Part shown: positions 8,734 through 17,612 of the stretch, piece by piece
Layout: every line of letters starts with the position of its first letter
Numbering within the stretch: position 1 is the stretch's first letter
Source: Bacteroidaceae bacterium
GTDB taxonomy: Bacteria > Bacteroidota > Bacteroidia > Bacteroidales > Bacteroidaceae
DNA length: 64,000 nt
Assembly (NCBI GenBank): GCA_902362595.1
Contig: CABIXF010000008.1
Span: 62,001 to 126,000, forward strand
Direction: 5' to 3'
The notes under the pieces: generated by a model
Databases searched by the model: none
What the model was told of the DNA's origin: nothing
Seen by the model: the letters and a program-made list of their open reading frames with translations, nothing else
Made by a program: the position numbers and the translations under genes

Positions 8734-10323
8734 ATGAAAAAAACAATATTAAATAAATTTTTATTAGGCTCTCTAATTCTTGTTTCTATCTCCTGTACAG
8801 ACAAGTATTTAGATATAAATTCAGATCCCTATCAGCCTGGAAGTCTTGAAAATGATGATTATGCATTGGGATCAGCAATGACTCAGTTGGCTAGCTGTGT
8901 GGTATCATCCGATGTCAATACGGCACAGTTTACAGATTGTTTATTAGGAGGCCCTATGGGGGGATATTTTGCAGATTCGAATAAGGGATTTTCAGAGACA
9001 ATTTCTAATTTCAATGCTAAGAATGACTGGACACGTGTATTTTTAATCAGCGATAAGATAATTCCTGTATTGTATGGAAATTTAAACTCGGTTCAAATAG
9101 TGTCTAATAATACTGGAAATCCGGTGCCATACGCTATAGCTCAAATTATTAAGGTCGCAGCTATGAGTCGTGTAACAGATACTTATGGTCCGATTCCTTA
9201 CTCAAAGATTGGCTCTGATGGTAAAATCACTATTCCTTATGACTCTCAGGAAGAGGTCTATAATAAATTTTTTGAGGAATTGGATAATGCTATAAATGTG
9301 TTGTTAGAGAACAAAGGTGCATTGCTGGTTTCAACTGCTGATTATGTGTATGGTGGGGATGTGGAGAAATGGTTAAAATTTGCTAACTCGTTGCGTCTAC
9401 GTCTTGCTATGCGTATAGCATACGCTAATCCTACTAAGGCAAAAGAAATAGCAGAGGCATGTATAACGAGTGAAGCAGGATTAATTACAGCAAATGTAGA
9501 CAATGCAGCTTGGAATTATTTTGGCTCTATTACTAACTCGTTATTTACGGCGCTTCGATATAATGCAGAAACTAGTGGTGGAGATACGCATGCGGCAGCT
9601 GATATAATTTGTTACATGAATGGATACAATGACAATCGTCGTGCTAGTTATTTTGAATTAGCTAGTAATGGAGAATATGTAGGTTTAAGACGTGGAATCG
9701 ATATTACCAAGGATGCCATTGCAAATCATTTTGTGGATTATTCTACAGTGAAGATTTCTGCTTCGGATCCTATTTTATGGATGAATGCGGCTGAAGTTTC
9801 TTTCTTGCGTGCTGAAGGTATTGCGATTTTTGGCTTTAATATGGGAGGAAGTGCAGAAGAGTTTTATAATCAAGGTATTCGTTTGTCCTTTGAACAATGG
9901 AAAGCTGATGGGGTTGATGAATATCTTTCTAATAGCACTCGCATCCCAGCCACTTATGTTGATCCGTTTGCTGGACAAAATTATAATACGAAATTGTCTA
10001 CTATTACTGTAAAATGGGATGAAAAAGCAACAAAGGAAGAAAAGCAGGAACGTATTATTATTCAAAAATGGATTGCTAATTGGATGCTGGGTAATGAAGC
10101 TTGGGCTGATTATCGCCGAACTGGATATCCTCATTTGATTCCGGCAACCGATGAGGGTAATAAGAGCGGGGGTATAGTAGATTCTCAGAGGGGTGCACGT
10201 CGTATGCCATATCCCAATGAGGAGTACACAAGTAATTTAGAAAATGTAAATTATGCGGTTGCTAATTATTTGAAAGGGCCCGATAATATGTCTACAGATG
10301 TTTGGTGGGCATGTAAAAAATAA
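8734..10323 (+). CDS. SusD/RagB-like surface glycan-binding lipoprotein
   Basis: A 529-residue lipoprotein with lipobox VSISC and Cys21 as the acylated residue. The mature start (TDKYLDINSDPYQPG) and the late WMLGNEAWADYRRTGYPHL motif are typical of the SusD-like_2 branch. It forms the lid over the SusC barrel encoded immediately upstream and captures released glycan at the cell surface. The gap to SusC is only 12 bases, so expression is coupled. Family assignment is confident. Ligand identity, N-glycan oligosaccharide, is inferred from the neighbouring endoglycosidase. Confidence 0.94.
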   Translation: MKKTILNKFLLGSLILVSISCTDKYLDINSDPYQPGSLENDDYALGSAMTQLASCVVSSDVNTAQFTDCLLGGPMGGYFADSNKGFSETISNFNAKNDWTRVFLISDKIIPVLYGNLNSVQIVSNNTGNPVPYAIAQIIKVAAMSRVTDTYGPIPYSKIGSDGKITIPYDSQEEVYNKFFEELDNAINVLLENKGALLVSTADYVYGGDVEKWLKFANSLRLRLAMRIAYANPTKAKEIAEACITSEAGLITANVDNAAWNYFGSITNSLFTALRYNAETSGGDTHAAADIICYMNGYNDNRRASYFELASNGEYVGLRRGIDITKDAIANHFVDYSTVKISASDPILWMNAAEVSFLRAEGIAIFGFNMGGSAEEFYNQGIRLSFEQWKADGVDEYLSNSTRIPATYVDPFAGQNYNTKLSTITVKWDEKATKEEKQERIIIQKWIANWMLGNEAWADYRRTGYPHLIPATDEGNKSGGIVDSQRGARRMPYPNEEYTSNLENVNYAVANYLKGPDNMSTDVWWACKK

Positions 10324-10348
10324 TGTTAACAATTAAATACAATGTTAT

Positions 10349-11443
10349 ATGAAAACGAAATTAATTAATAGGCTGTTTGGAGCTGTATTATATACCTCAG
10401 TTCTTTCTTTGCCAGCGTGTACTGATTGGACTGAGCCGGAAAGTCTGACTTTGCATAGTTCTTCATTGGAAGAGCAAAATTCACAACTTTACCAAGATTA
10501 CTTACTGGATTTGAAAAATTATAAGGCTAGTGAACATAAAGTGATGATTGTATCGTTTGATAATCCAGGGAACAATCCAAGTAAGCAAGCTGAACATCTG
10601 ACAACTTTGCCTGATAGCATTGATTTTATTAATTTGAATAATCCGGATAATTTGAATGAAGAAATTATGCTTGAGATGGAGCAAATCAAGAATGATAAAG
10701 GTACTAAAACCTTGTATACGATTAGTCATGATGCATTTGAGACAGCATGGACTGCTAAATTAAAAGAGGAAGGTGGAGAATCTTTAACAGAAGAAGATGC
10801 GTTAAAATACTTGGGTGATTGTACAGATAAGGCTCTGGAACTTTGTGAAAAATACCATTATGATGGTATTATAGTTGAATATACCGGACGTTCTTTAGTG
10901 AGTATGACAGAAAGTGTTTTGGCTGAATACAATGCACGTCAGCAGAACTTTTTTAATCGCATTATAGAATGGAAGCAAAAGAATGAAGGGAAATCTTTAT
11001 TGTTGTATGGAAATGTGCAATATTTAGTTCCTGAAAACATGAATATGCTTTCTAACTTCAATTATATTATATTGAAGAGTTTAGGTTCAACAAATGCCGA
11101 TGATTTGAGTGTGAAAGCTTATCTTGCAGTGCAGGCTGGAATGGATGCTGTGGCAGGACAAGAAGGGGCAATTAATCCGGTTCCGGCAGATCGTTTTGTT
11201 GCTTGTGTGGAAACTCCACGTCCAGAAGATAAAGAACAGACTTATGGTTATTGGAGTACTATTGATGCCAATGGGGGAAAAACGTTGGCCACTTATGGTG
11301 CTGCACAATGGGTGGCTGCTAACTCTACAGATTTTGTTCGAAAAGGAGTGTATATCCAGAATGCCCATAACGATTATTATGATAATGCTTTTGTTTATCA
11401 GCATATTCGAGAAGCTATTCAGATTATGAATCCTAATAAATAA
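10349..11443 (+). CDS. GH18-like lipoprotein lacking catalytic residues, probable surface glycan-binding protein
   Basis: A 364-residue lipoprotein (lipobox SLPAC, Cys24) with a TIM-barrel-like pattern similar to GH18. The family catalytic motif DGxDxDxE is replaced by DGIIVEYT at residues 172-179. The general acid Glu position is Thr179 and the preceding two Asp are Ile and Glu, so hydrolysis by the normal substrate-assisted mechanism looks impossible. It follows SusD by 25 bases and precedes a DUF1735/LamG protein, the position held by surface glycan-binding proteins in N-glycan loci. I infer that it holds N-glycan without cutting it. An unusual enzyme with relocated acids is a weaker alternative. 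Confidence 0.75.
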   Translation: MKTKLINRLFGAVLYTSVLSLPACTDWTEPESLTLHSSSLEEQNSQLYQDYLLDLKNYKASEHKVMIVSFDNPGNNPSKQAEHLTTLPDSIDFINLNNPDNLNEEIMLEMEQIKNDKGTKTLYTISHDAFETAWTAKLKEEGGESLTEEDALKYLGDCTDKALELCEKYHYDGIIVEYTGRSLVSMTESVLAEYNARQQNFFNRIIEWKQKNEGKSLLLYGNVQYLVPENMNMLSNFNYIILKSLGSTNADDLSVKAYLAVQAGMDAVAGQEGAINPVPADRFVACVETPRPEDKEQTYGYWSTIDANGGKTLATYGAAQWVAANSTDFVRKGVYIQNAHNDYYDNAFVYQHIREAIQIMNPNK

Positions 11444-11452
11444 TAATGAATT

Positions 11453-12598
11453 ATGAAATTGTTAAGATATAGTTTTTTATTGTCACTGGTAGCCATGTTT
11501 TGGGGATGCCAGTCAAATAACATTGATGAGGAACATCACTATACAAATCATTTGTATATTACGTCTGATGCTATATGTAGTGACTTGTTAATTAAAGATG
11601 ATGTTGTTGAATCTACTAGAAAGATTGATTACCGGATAGCTTCTCCTATATCCAATGACGTTCAGATGTCGTTCGAAGCCGTACCATCTATGACTGCAGC
11701 TTATAATTTGAGTTACAATGACAATGCAATAGCTTTGGATGAGAAATATTATGAGATACCTCAAAAGACAGCAACCATTAAGGCTGGTGATGTGACAGGA
11801 GAAAGCGTGGTAATTAATTTTAAAAATACGAATGAGTTGGATTCGGAACATCGTTATGTATTACCTGTGACGATTAGTACGGCTAGTAATATCGATATAT
11901 TGCAAAGTAAACGTACGGTATTTTATGTATTTAAGGGAGCAGCGTTGATAAATGTAGTGGCTAATATTCGTAAGATTTATTTTCCGATAAACTGGTCAAT
12001 TGATGTTAGTTCATTGTCTACGATTACAGTGGAAGCATTGGTGCGTGCCAGTGACTGGGAAGATGGTCGTGATAATGCATTGAGTTCCGTTTTTGGTATT
12101 GAAGGAACATTCTTAGTCAGAATTGGTGATGCAGACCGTCCGAGAAATCAATTACAGTTAGTTGCTCCTGGAGGCAATTTCCCAAATCCTAATGTAGCTC
12201 CAGGGCTTCCAACCAATGAATGGGTTCATATTGCTATTGTTTATGATGCAACAACAAGAGAACGCTTATATTATCAGAATGGAGTCTTGGTTGCGTCAGA
12301 TAATGCAGCTTCTTCTTCTGTAAATCTTTCTAGAGGTTGTTATGTGGGTTATTCTTATGATAGTACTCGTTGGTTACCAGGAGAGATTTCGGAACTTAGA
12401 ATTTGGAGTAAGCAAAGAAGTGCGGATGAAATTGCTAATAGCGCATATTATGTGGATCCGAAGTCTGAAGGATTAATTGCTTATTGGAGATTTAATGAAG
12501 GGACAGGTAGTGTAATTCATGATTATACTGGACATGGAAATGATATTACAGGAAGTGGAGAGCCTGCTTGGGTAAATGTGGAATTGCCGGAAAAATAA
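11453..12598 (+). CDS. DUF1735 plus LamG/concanavalin-like lipoprotein
   Basis: A 381-residue lipoprotein (lipobox AMFWGC, Cys19). Residues about 30-160 resemble a DUF1735 (BT_3987-type N-terminal) beta-sandwich. Residues about 170-375 form a LamG/concanavalin A-like domain, with the characteristic NEWVHIAIVYD, YYQNGVLVA and ISELRIWSKQRSADEI blocks. Proteins of this make-up sit beside surface endo-GlcNAcases in Bacteroides loci and bind glycans or glycoproteins. No catalytic residues are evident. It lies 9 bases after the GH18-like gene, within the same operon. The exact ligand is unknown. Confidence 0.8.
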   Translation: MKLLRYSFLLSLVAMFWGCQSNNIDEEHHYTNHLYITSDAICSDLLIKDDVVESTRKIDYRIASPISNDVQMSFEAVPSMTAAYNLSYNDNAIALDEKYYEIPQKTATIKAGDVTGESVVINFKNTNELDSEHRYVLPVTISTASNIDILQSKRTVFYVFKGAALINVVANIRKIYFPINWSIDVSSLSTITVEALVRASDWEDGRDNALSSVFGIEGTFLVRIGDADRPRNQLQLVAPGGNFPNPNVAPGLPTNEWVHIAIVYDATTRERLYYQNGVLVASDNAASSSVNLSRGCYVGYSYDSTRWLPGEISELRIWSKQRSADEIANSAYYVDPKSEGLIAYWRFNEGTGSVIHDYTGHGNDITGSGEPAWVNVELPEK

Positions 12599-12628
12599 CA
12601 ATCTGATAACTAATGAAAATCTACCATT

Positions 12629-14059
12629 ATGAAAACTAAATATTTGAATTCATTTTTAGGAGTTACAGCATTTTGTATGGGCGTAATGTTTTTGACGTCC
12701 TCTTGTGCCGAAGATTTGGAGGTAGGCAAGGCGATAGATGAATCGGCTTATGCTGGAATTTATGAGAATCATGCTTATTTGCGTGATGTGAAACAAAATC
12801 TATCTTCTCCTGTGATAGAACTTTATGAAGAGAGTTATGACACTTCTGTAAAAATGGGATTGAGTAAAGCCGCTACAAGTACAACTTCTGCAAAGGTTGT
12901 GATTGATGCTGATTATTTAAAGACTTATAACGAAGATCATCAAACGGATTTTGAATTATATCCGCAGGAATTGGTCTCTTTTGCTGACGGAGGAATATTG
13001 AAATTTGTTTCAGGAGCAAAGACTGCAGAGGTTGGCATGACAATTTCTGGTGGAACTGAAGTTTTGGAGGGTAAGACTTATGCGATTCCTGTAGCTATAT
13101 CCGAACCGAGTGAAGATATATCTGCTACGGATTCTCAATCTACACATTGTATGTATTTGGTAAAAGATATGCGAAATGCCTCGGATGCATATAAAGGTGA
13201 AGATGCGGTAAAAGGATATTTGTTTTTTGAGGTAAATGGAGTGAATCCATTGAATGCTTTTTCGTTTGAACTGGAAAATGGGAAATTGCTTTGGGATGTT
13301 GTCGTTCTTTTTGCTGCAAATATCAACTATGATAGTGATGCTGGGCGTCCTTTTGTGAAATGTAATCCTAATGTGCAATATCTGTTGGATAATAATGAAA
13401 CTTTTTTGCAGCCTTTACGTAAAAGAGGTGTAAAAGTTTTGTTGGGTTTACTTGGAAATCATGATATGGCTGGATTGGCACAGTTATCTGAGCAAGGAGC
13501 TAAAGATTTTGCTCGTGAAGTGGCACAATATTGTAAAGCGTATAACTTGGATGGCATTAATTATGATGATGAATATTCAACATATCCAGATTTGAATAAC
13601 CCAGCTTTTGAGAGTCCTGGAACAAGTGCTGCTGCTCGACTTTGTTATGAAACAAAATTAGCTATGCCCGATAAATTAGTAACTGTGTTTGCTTATGGAA
13701 ATATGTATGGTGTTTCAGAAGTAAATGGAGTTGATGTAGATGAATGGCTTGATATCATTGTTCCTAACTATGGAGGTTCAGCTTATCCGATAGGTAATAT
13801 GACAAATAAGAAGTGTGCAGGTATGGCTTTGGAATTTAATTTAGGTATAGGAGGGTCGTTGACATCGAGTTCCGCTCAAAGGTTAATAAGCGAAGGTTAC
13901 GGCTGGTTTATGGGATTTGCTCCGAGTCCAGAGAATTATGGTATGATATTTTCACGTTTGAGTGGGGCTTCTACTCTTTATGGCTCATCATTGAAGGATC
14001 CTACCATATTTTATAAGAAGGATGATCCAACTCCTTATTCATGGCCAACCGATATGTGA
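12629..14059 (+). CDS. Surface endo-beta-N-acetylglucosaminidase, GH18 (EndoBT-3987-like)
   Basis: A 476-residue lipoprotein (lipobox FLTSSC, Cys26). Residues about 40-180 are a DUF1735-like beta domain and residues about 190-470 a GH18 TIM barrel. The active-site motif LDGINYDDEYS is intact, with Asp313 and Glu315 in the Asp-x-Glu arrangement of EndoH-type enzymes. Such enzymes cut between the two core GlcNAc residues of N-glycans on glycoproteins at the cell surface. The released Man-rich oligosaccharide would be imported by SusCD and trimmed by GH92. Context favours high-mannose over complex N-glycans, because alpha-mannosidases dominate the locus and no sialidase or hexosaminidase is present. 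Confidence 0.9.
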   Translation: MKTKYLNSFLGVTAFCMGVMFLTSSCAEDLEVGKAIDESAYAGIYENHAYLRDVKQNLSSPVIELYEESYDTSVKMGLSKAATSTTSAKVVIDADYLKTYNEDHQTDFELYPQELVSFADGGILKFVSGAKTAEVGMTISGGTEVLEGKTYAIPVAISEPSEDISATDSQSTHCMYLVKDMRNASDAYKGEDAVKGYLFFEVNGVNPLNAFSFELENGKLLWDVVVLFAANINYDSDAGRPFVKCNPNVQYLLDNNETFLQPLRKRGVKVLLGLLGNHDMAGLAQLSEQGAKDFAREVAQYCKAYNLDGINYDDEYSTYPDLNNPAFESPGTSAAARLCYETKLAMPDKLVTVFAYGNMYGVSEVNGVDVDEWLDIIVPNYGGSAYPIGNMTNKKCAGMALEFNLGIGGSLTSSSAQRLISEGYGWFMGFAPSPENYGMIFSRLSGASTLYGSSLKDPTIFYKKDDPTPYSWPTDM

Positions 14060-14074
14060 TAATAATTTAATAAC

Positions 14075-14118
14075 ATATAATGGTATGTGGTGACTAGAGT
14101 AATTGCATACCATTATAT
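14075..14118 (+). other. Intra-operon hairpin after the GH18 gene
   Basis: A perfect 13-bp inverted repeat, ATATAATGGTATG at 14075-14087 with CATACCATTATAT at 14106-14118, lies between the endoglycosidase and the next gene. No T-run follows, so it looks more like a processing or mRNA-stabilising hairpin, or a weak attenuator, than a full terminator. Confidence 0.55.
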
Positions 14119-14138
14119 TCCTCAATATAAATTACGCT

Positions 14139-15506
14139 ATGAAACATTTTACATTTAGAATAACTTTAGTTTGCTCTTTTATATGCTTGGCGGGTTTAAA
14201 TTTTTCTTGCCAAGAAGATGAGACACTTAACTTAGTGAAATATCCAGAGAATCCGATACAAATTAATTGTGAAGGTAATTCTGACGTTAAAGTCACTGGA
14301 ACTTATGATGAGAATGGAAAACTGATTTTTAGTACACCTTTGCAAAAAACATGGAAGATTTCTTTAGCTACTCCTTCTCCCGAAGAGGTTTCTATGAAAG
14401 TTGCTCCTGTGCTGGTAAATATTCCACAAGATAAAATAGCGTTGAGTACAGATCTGTTGACTATTCCTGCTGGATTTGCTTCTGGAGATGTGACGATTGG
14501 ACTTAAAGATGATGATATTTCATTTATTGAAGATAATCTTTCTGCTCAAACTTATGAACTTGGTCTTGAAATTACAGATGCAGAAGGGCTGAATTTGAAT
14601 ACTGAATCAGCTAAGGGGCGATTGATCATTGAGAAAGAACAATATCAGTCTCATATTGTGATGGCTGGTAATGAAGGTAATTCAATTCAAATGAAAAGAA
14701 TTTATTTGAATAATGATATTATGGGAGATCCTATCTCTTATTCTTTTAAATTGCAATTGGATAAGCCTGCTAAAGAAGATTTGGTTATAAATTTTACAAC
14801 GGAAGGTATTTCTGATGAGTTTAAAAGTTCTGCTGTCTTTACGCCATCTTCTGTAACAATTCCTGTTGGCAGTAAGGAATCAGAAGAAATAAATTGGACA
14901 ATAACAAATGATTTTATGAAAACAACAGCGGAAGATGAGAATTTTGATATTGTCTTAAAAGGAGAATTGGGTACTACGAATTTAGCTACCTTAGAGGGTG
15001 ATAATGCGACTATTAATATACATGTGGTTAAAACATCATCTATCTTGGAACTTGTAAATAGTATTCTTCAGGGGAAACTCGATAGAAGTAATTGGAGTGT
15101 TGAATTAGGAGACGGTTGGTCAGGAGATGGTTTAAACTTAATAGATAACGATTCATATTATAGTAGTGTTAGTTTCCCAGAAGTGGAAAATAATGTGGGA
15201 GAAATAGTGCTGGATATGAAGAATGTTTATAATCTAGTTGGAATAAAGACTAGTTTCTTATATAAATATGATTGGTATACAGGACGGACCTTCTTCTATT
15301 CTCCTGTAAAAACAGAAATTCAAGTATCTGTTGATAAAGTGCAATGGACTTCTTTGGGAACTTTAGAGGCAGATGGAAACTATAGCCACTATATTAGGTT
15401 TATGGTTCCTACACAAGCTAGATATGTGAAATATAAAGGAACAGTTAATTCTGAATTAGGCCTAATTCAGTTGACAGACATGTGTCTTTACAGTGAAGAG
15501 GAATAA
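14139..15506 (+). CDS. DUF1735 repeats plus discoidin-like lipoprotein
   Basis: The start chosen is the ATG at 14139 (455 residues), which begins a clean lipoprotein signal (LAGLNFSC, Cys24). The upstream ATG at 14103 would add 12 residues before it and falls inside the hairpin. Residues about 40-165 and about 175-290 look like two DUF1735-type beta-sandwich repeats. The C-terminal 140 residues resemble an F5/8 type C (discoidin) carbohydrate-binding domain, ending ARYVKYKG and then LTDMCLY. There are no catalytic motifs. It is probably another surface glycan- or glycoprotein-binding component of the N-glycan machinery. Confidence 0.75.
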   Translation: MKHFTFRITLVCSFICLAGLNFSCQEDETLNLVKYPENPIQINCEGNSDVKVTGTYDENGKLIFSTPLQKTWKISLATPSPEEVSMKVAPVLVNIPQDKIALSTDLLTIPAGFASGDVTIGLKDDDISFIEDNLSAQTYELGLEITDAEGLNLNTESAKGRLIIEKEQYQSHIVMAGNEGNSIQMKRIYLNNDIMGDPISYSFKLQLDKPAKEDLVINFTTEGISDEFKSSAVFTPSSVTIPVGSKESEEINWTITNDFMKTTAEDENFDIVLKGELGTTNLATLEGDNATINIHVVKTSSILELVNSILQGKLDRSNWSVELGDGWSGDGLNLIDNDSYYSSVSFPEVENNVGEIVLDMKNVYNLVGIKTSFLYKYDWYTGRTFFYSPVKTEIQVSVDKVQWTSLGTLEADGNYSHYIRFMVPTQARYVKYKGTVNSELGLIQLTDMCLYSEEE

Positions 15507-15522
15507 AATATAAATTACATTG

Positions 15523-15585
15523 AAAAGCGGTAAAATGATTACGTGGAATTTCTTGTTCTGTGGCAATCATTTTAGCCGCTTTTTG
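15523..15585 (+). terminator. Hairpin terminator or attenuator before GH97
   Basis: A long stem pairs 15523-15540 (AAAAGCGGTAAAATGATT) with 15565-15583, with a single bulged base, followed by TTTTG. It ends the SusC operon. GH97 may be reached by read-through or may have its own promoter. Confidence 0.7.
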
Positions 15586-15605
15586 TATTCCGTAAGCGCT
15601 TATTT

Positions 15606-17612
15606 ATGAGAATTTTAAAAATAATTTTTGTCTTTTTGATATGTGTAATATGGGGATGTAATGGTTATTGTGCAGTTGTTTCTTCTCCAGATGGACATAT
15701 TAGGCTTACTTTTACACTTGATGGATATAGTCAGTTATCATATTCAATTAGTGTGGATGATTCACTGTTTATTGCTCCTTCGGCTTTGGGCTTGGTAGAA
15801 AAGAACGGTTTGCCTTTATCTCGCAGTTTAGCCGTTGCACATGTGGATTTTAGCTCAGAGGATGAAGTGTGGAAGCAACCTTGGGGAGAAAATAAGAACA
15901 TCAGGAACAAGTATAACGAGATGGCTGTGCATCTGTCTGATGGTGCTCGAGTGGATTTGACTTTGCGTTTCAGAGTGTTTGATGACGGGATAGGATTCAG
16001 GTATGAATATGATATACATAATGTGGACAGTGTGTTTGTGATGGATGAACTGACAGAGTTCAATATAGTCCAAAATGGACTTTCTTGGTCTATTCCAGCT
16101 AGTTTTGAAACGTATGAATTATTGTATCGTACATTACCGATTAGTGAAATAGAAACAGCTAATACTCCTATGACGTTCAAATCAGGTAAGGTATATGCCA
16201 GTATTCATGAAGCGGCTTTGACAGATTTTCCTGAGATGACTTTGAAATCGATGGGAGGTTGTAAGTTTAAGGCGGAATTGGCTCCTTGGCCAGATGGTGT
16301 GAAAGCTCGCATGGCAGGAGGTCGGTTTCATACGCCATGGCGTACTATACAGATTGCTCCGGAAGCAATAGGACTGATTAATTCTTCGTTGATTTTGAAT
16401 TTGAATGAACCTTGCAAGCTAGCAACGACCGATTGGATTCGTCCAATGAAATACATTGGAATTTGGTGGGGTATGCATTTGGGAGTAGAAAGCTGGCAGA
16501 ATGATGAACGACATGGGGCCACAACGGCCAATGCCAAACGTTATATTGATTTTGCAGCAAAGAACCATATTGATGCCGTAGTTTTTGAAGGTTGGAATCA
16601 AGGATGGGAAAACTGGGGCGGTTCGCAGTACTTTGATTATACCCAGCCATATGATGACTTTGATATATTGGATATTGCACGTTATGCCAAAGAAAAGGGA
16701 GTGGAAATTATCGGTCACCACGAAACAGGAGGAAATATATTAAATTATGAGCGTCAGTTGGATGAGGCTTATAAATGGTATGCTGACCTAGGTATTCATG
16801 TAGTAAAAACAGGGTATGCCGGAGGACTTCCCATGGGATATAATCATCATGGACAGTTTAGTGTAAGGCATTATCGTAAAGTAGTGGAAACGGCTGCCAA
16901 GTATCATACAGTTCTTGACGTACATGAACCTATAAAGGATACGGGCATACGTCGCACTTTCCCTAATATGATGACTCGTGAGGGAGCTAGAGGGATGGAG
17001 TGGAATGCTTGGAGTGAGGGAAATCCGCCTTCCCATCATGTGTTGTTACCTTTTACTCGTTTATTGGCTGGTCCGATGGATTATACTCCTGGAATCTTTG
17101 ACATTACTTACGAACGAGCTAAGGCTTCACCGTTTCGGAAGCAATGGAACATGAAGGATAGTAAAGATTGTCGGGTGAATACCACGCTGGCTAAGCAAAT
17201 TGCTGGATGGGTTATCTTGTATTCTCCTTTGCAGATGGCTTCAGATATGATTGAAAATTATGAAGGACATCCGGCATTCCAGTTTTTCCGTGATTTTGAT
17301 CCAGATTGTGACTGGTCGAAAGCACTGGCTGGTGAGCCTGGTGAATATGTAGTTATTGCTCGGAAAGCAGGTGAACGTTTTTTCTTGGGGGCTGCCACCA
17401 ACGAGGAAGGCAGAACGATAGAGGTACCGTTGACTTTTTTGGAAAATGGGCGGAAATATCAGGCACGGATTTATGCAGATGGAGAAGATACAGATTGGGA
17501 GACTAATCCGGTTGCTTATCGTTTGGAAGAACGGATAGTCACCTCACAAGATACCCTAAAAATCAGCATGGCGAATGGAGGCGGTCAGGCAGTCAGTTTC
17601 TTACCCTTCTGA
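15606..17612 (+). CDS. GH97 glycoside hydrolase, inverting alpha-glucosidase type
   Basis: A 668-residue secreted protein with an N-terminal hydrophobic signal; it contains WGC at Cys18, so it could be a lipoprotein. The N-terminal beta-sandwich is followed by the GH97 barrel. Glu373 (GHHETGG), Glu441 (DVHEP), Glu459 and Glu465 (REGARGMEW) have almost the same spacing as Glu439, Glu508, Glu526 and Glu532 of SusB, the inverting alpha-glucosidase. The nucleophile Asp of retaining GH97 alpha-galactosidases is absent; the region reads VKTGYAGG. It may remove terminal alpha-glucose from glucosylated N-glycans or serve another alpha-glucan. Its 3' end overlaps the convergent tatC by 20 bases. Confidence 0.88.
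   Translation: MRILKIIFVFLICVIWGCNGYCAVVSSPDGHIRLTFTLDGYSQLSYSISVDDSLFIAPSALGLVEKNGLPLSRSLAVAHVDFSSEDEVWKQPWGENKNIRNKYNEMAVHLSDGARVDLTLRFRVFDDGIGFRYEYDIHNVDSVFVMDELTEFNIVQNGLSWSIPASFETYELLYRTLPISEIETANTPMTFKSGKVYASIHEAALTDFPEMTLKSMGGCKFKAELAPWPDGVKARMAGGRFHTPWRTIQIAPEAIGLINSSLILNLNEPCKLATTDWIRPMKYIGIWWGMHLGVESWQNDERHGATTANAKRYIDFAAKNHIDAVVFEGWNQGWENWGGSQYFDYTQPYDDFDILDIARYAKEKGVEIIGHHETGGNILNYERQLDEAYKWYADLGIHVVKTGYAGGLPMGYNHHGQFSVRHYRKVVETAAKYHTVLDVHEPIKDTGIRRTFPNMMTREGARGMEWNAWSEGNPPSHHVLLPFTRLLAGPMDYTPGIFDITYERAKASPFRKQWNMKDSKDCRVNTTLAKQIAGWVILYSPLQMASDMIENYEGHPAFQFFRDFDPDCDWSKALAGEPGEYVVIARKAGERFFLGAATNEEGRTIEVPLTFLENGRKYQARIYADGEDTDWETNPVAYRLEERIVTSQDTLKISMANGGGQAVSFLPF

Noticed and set aside
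10349..11443. Active chitinase or endoglycosidase
   Set aside because: The catalytic DGxDxDxE residues are replaced; the active GH18 is at 12629-14059.
15606..17612. GH97 alpha-galactosidase of the retaining type
   Set aside because: The nucleophile Asp of retaining enzymes is absent, and the glutamate spacing fits the inverting SusB group.
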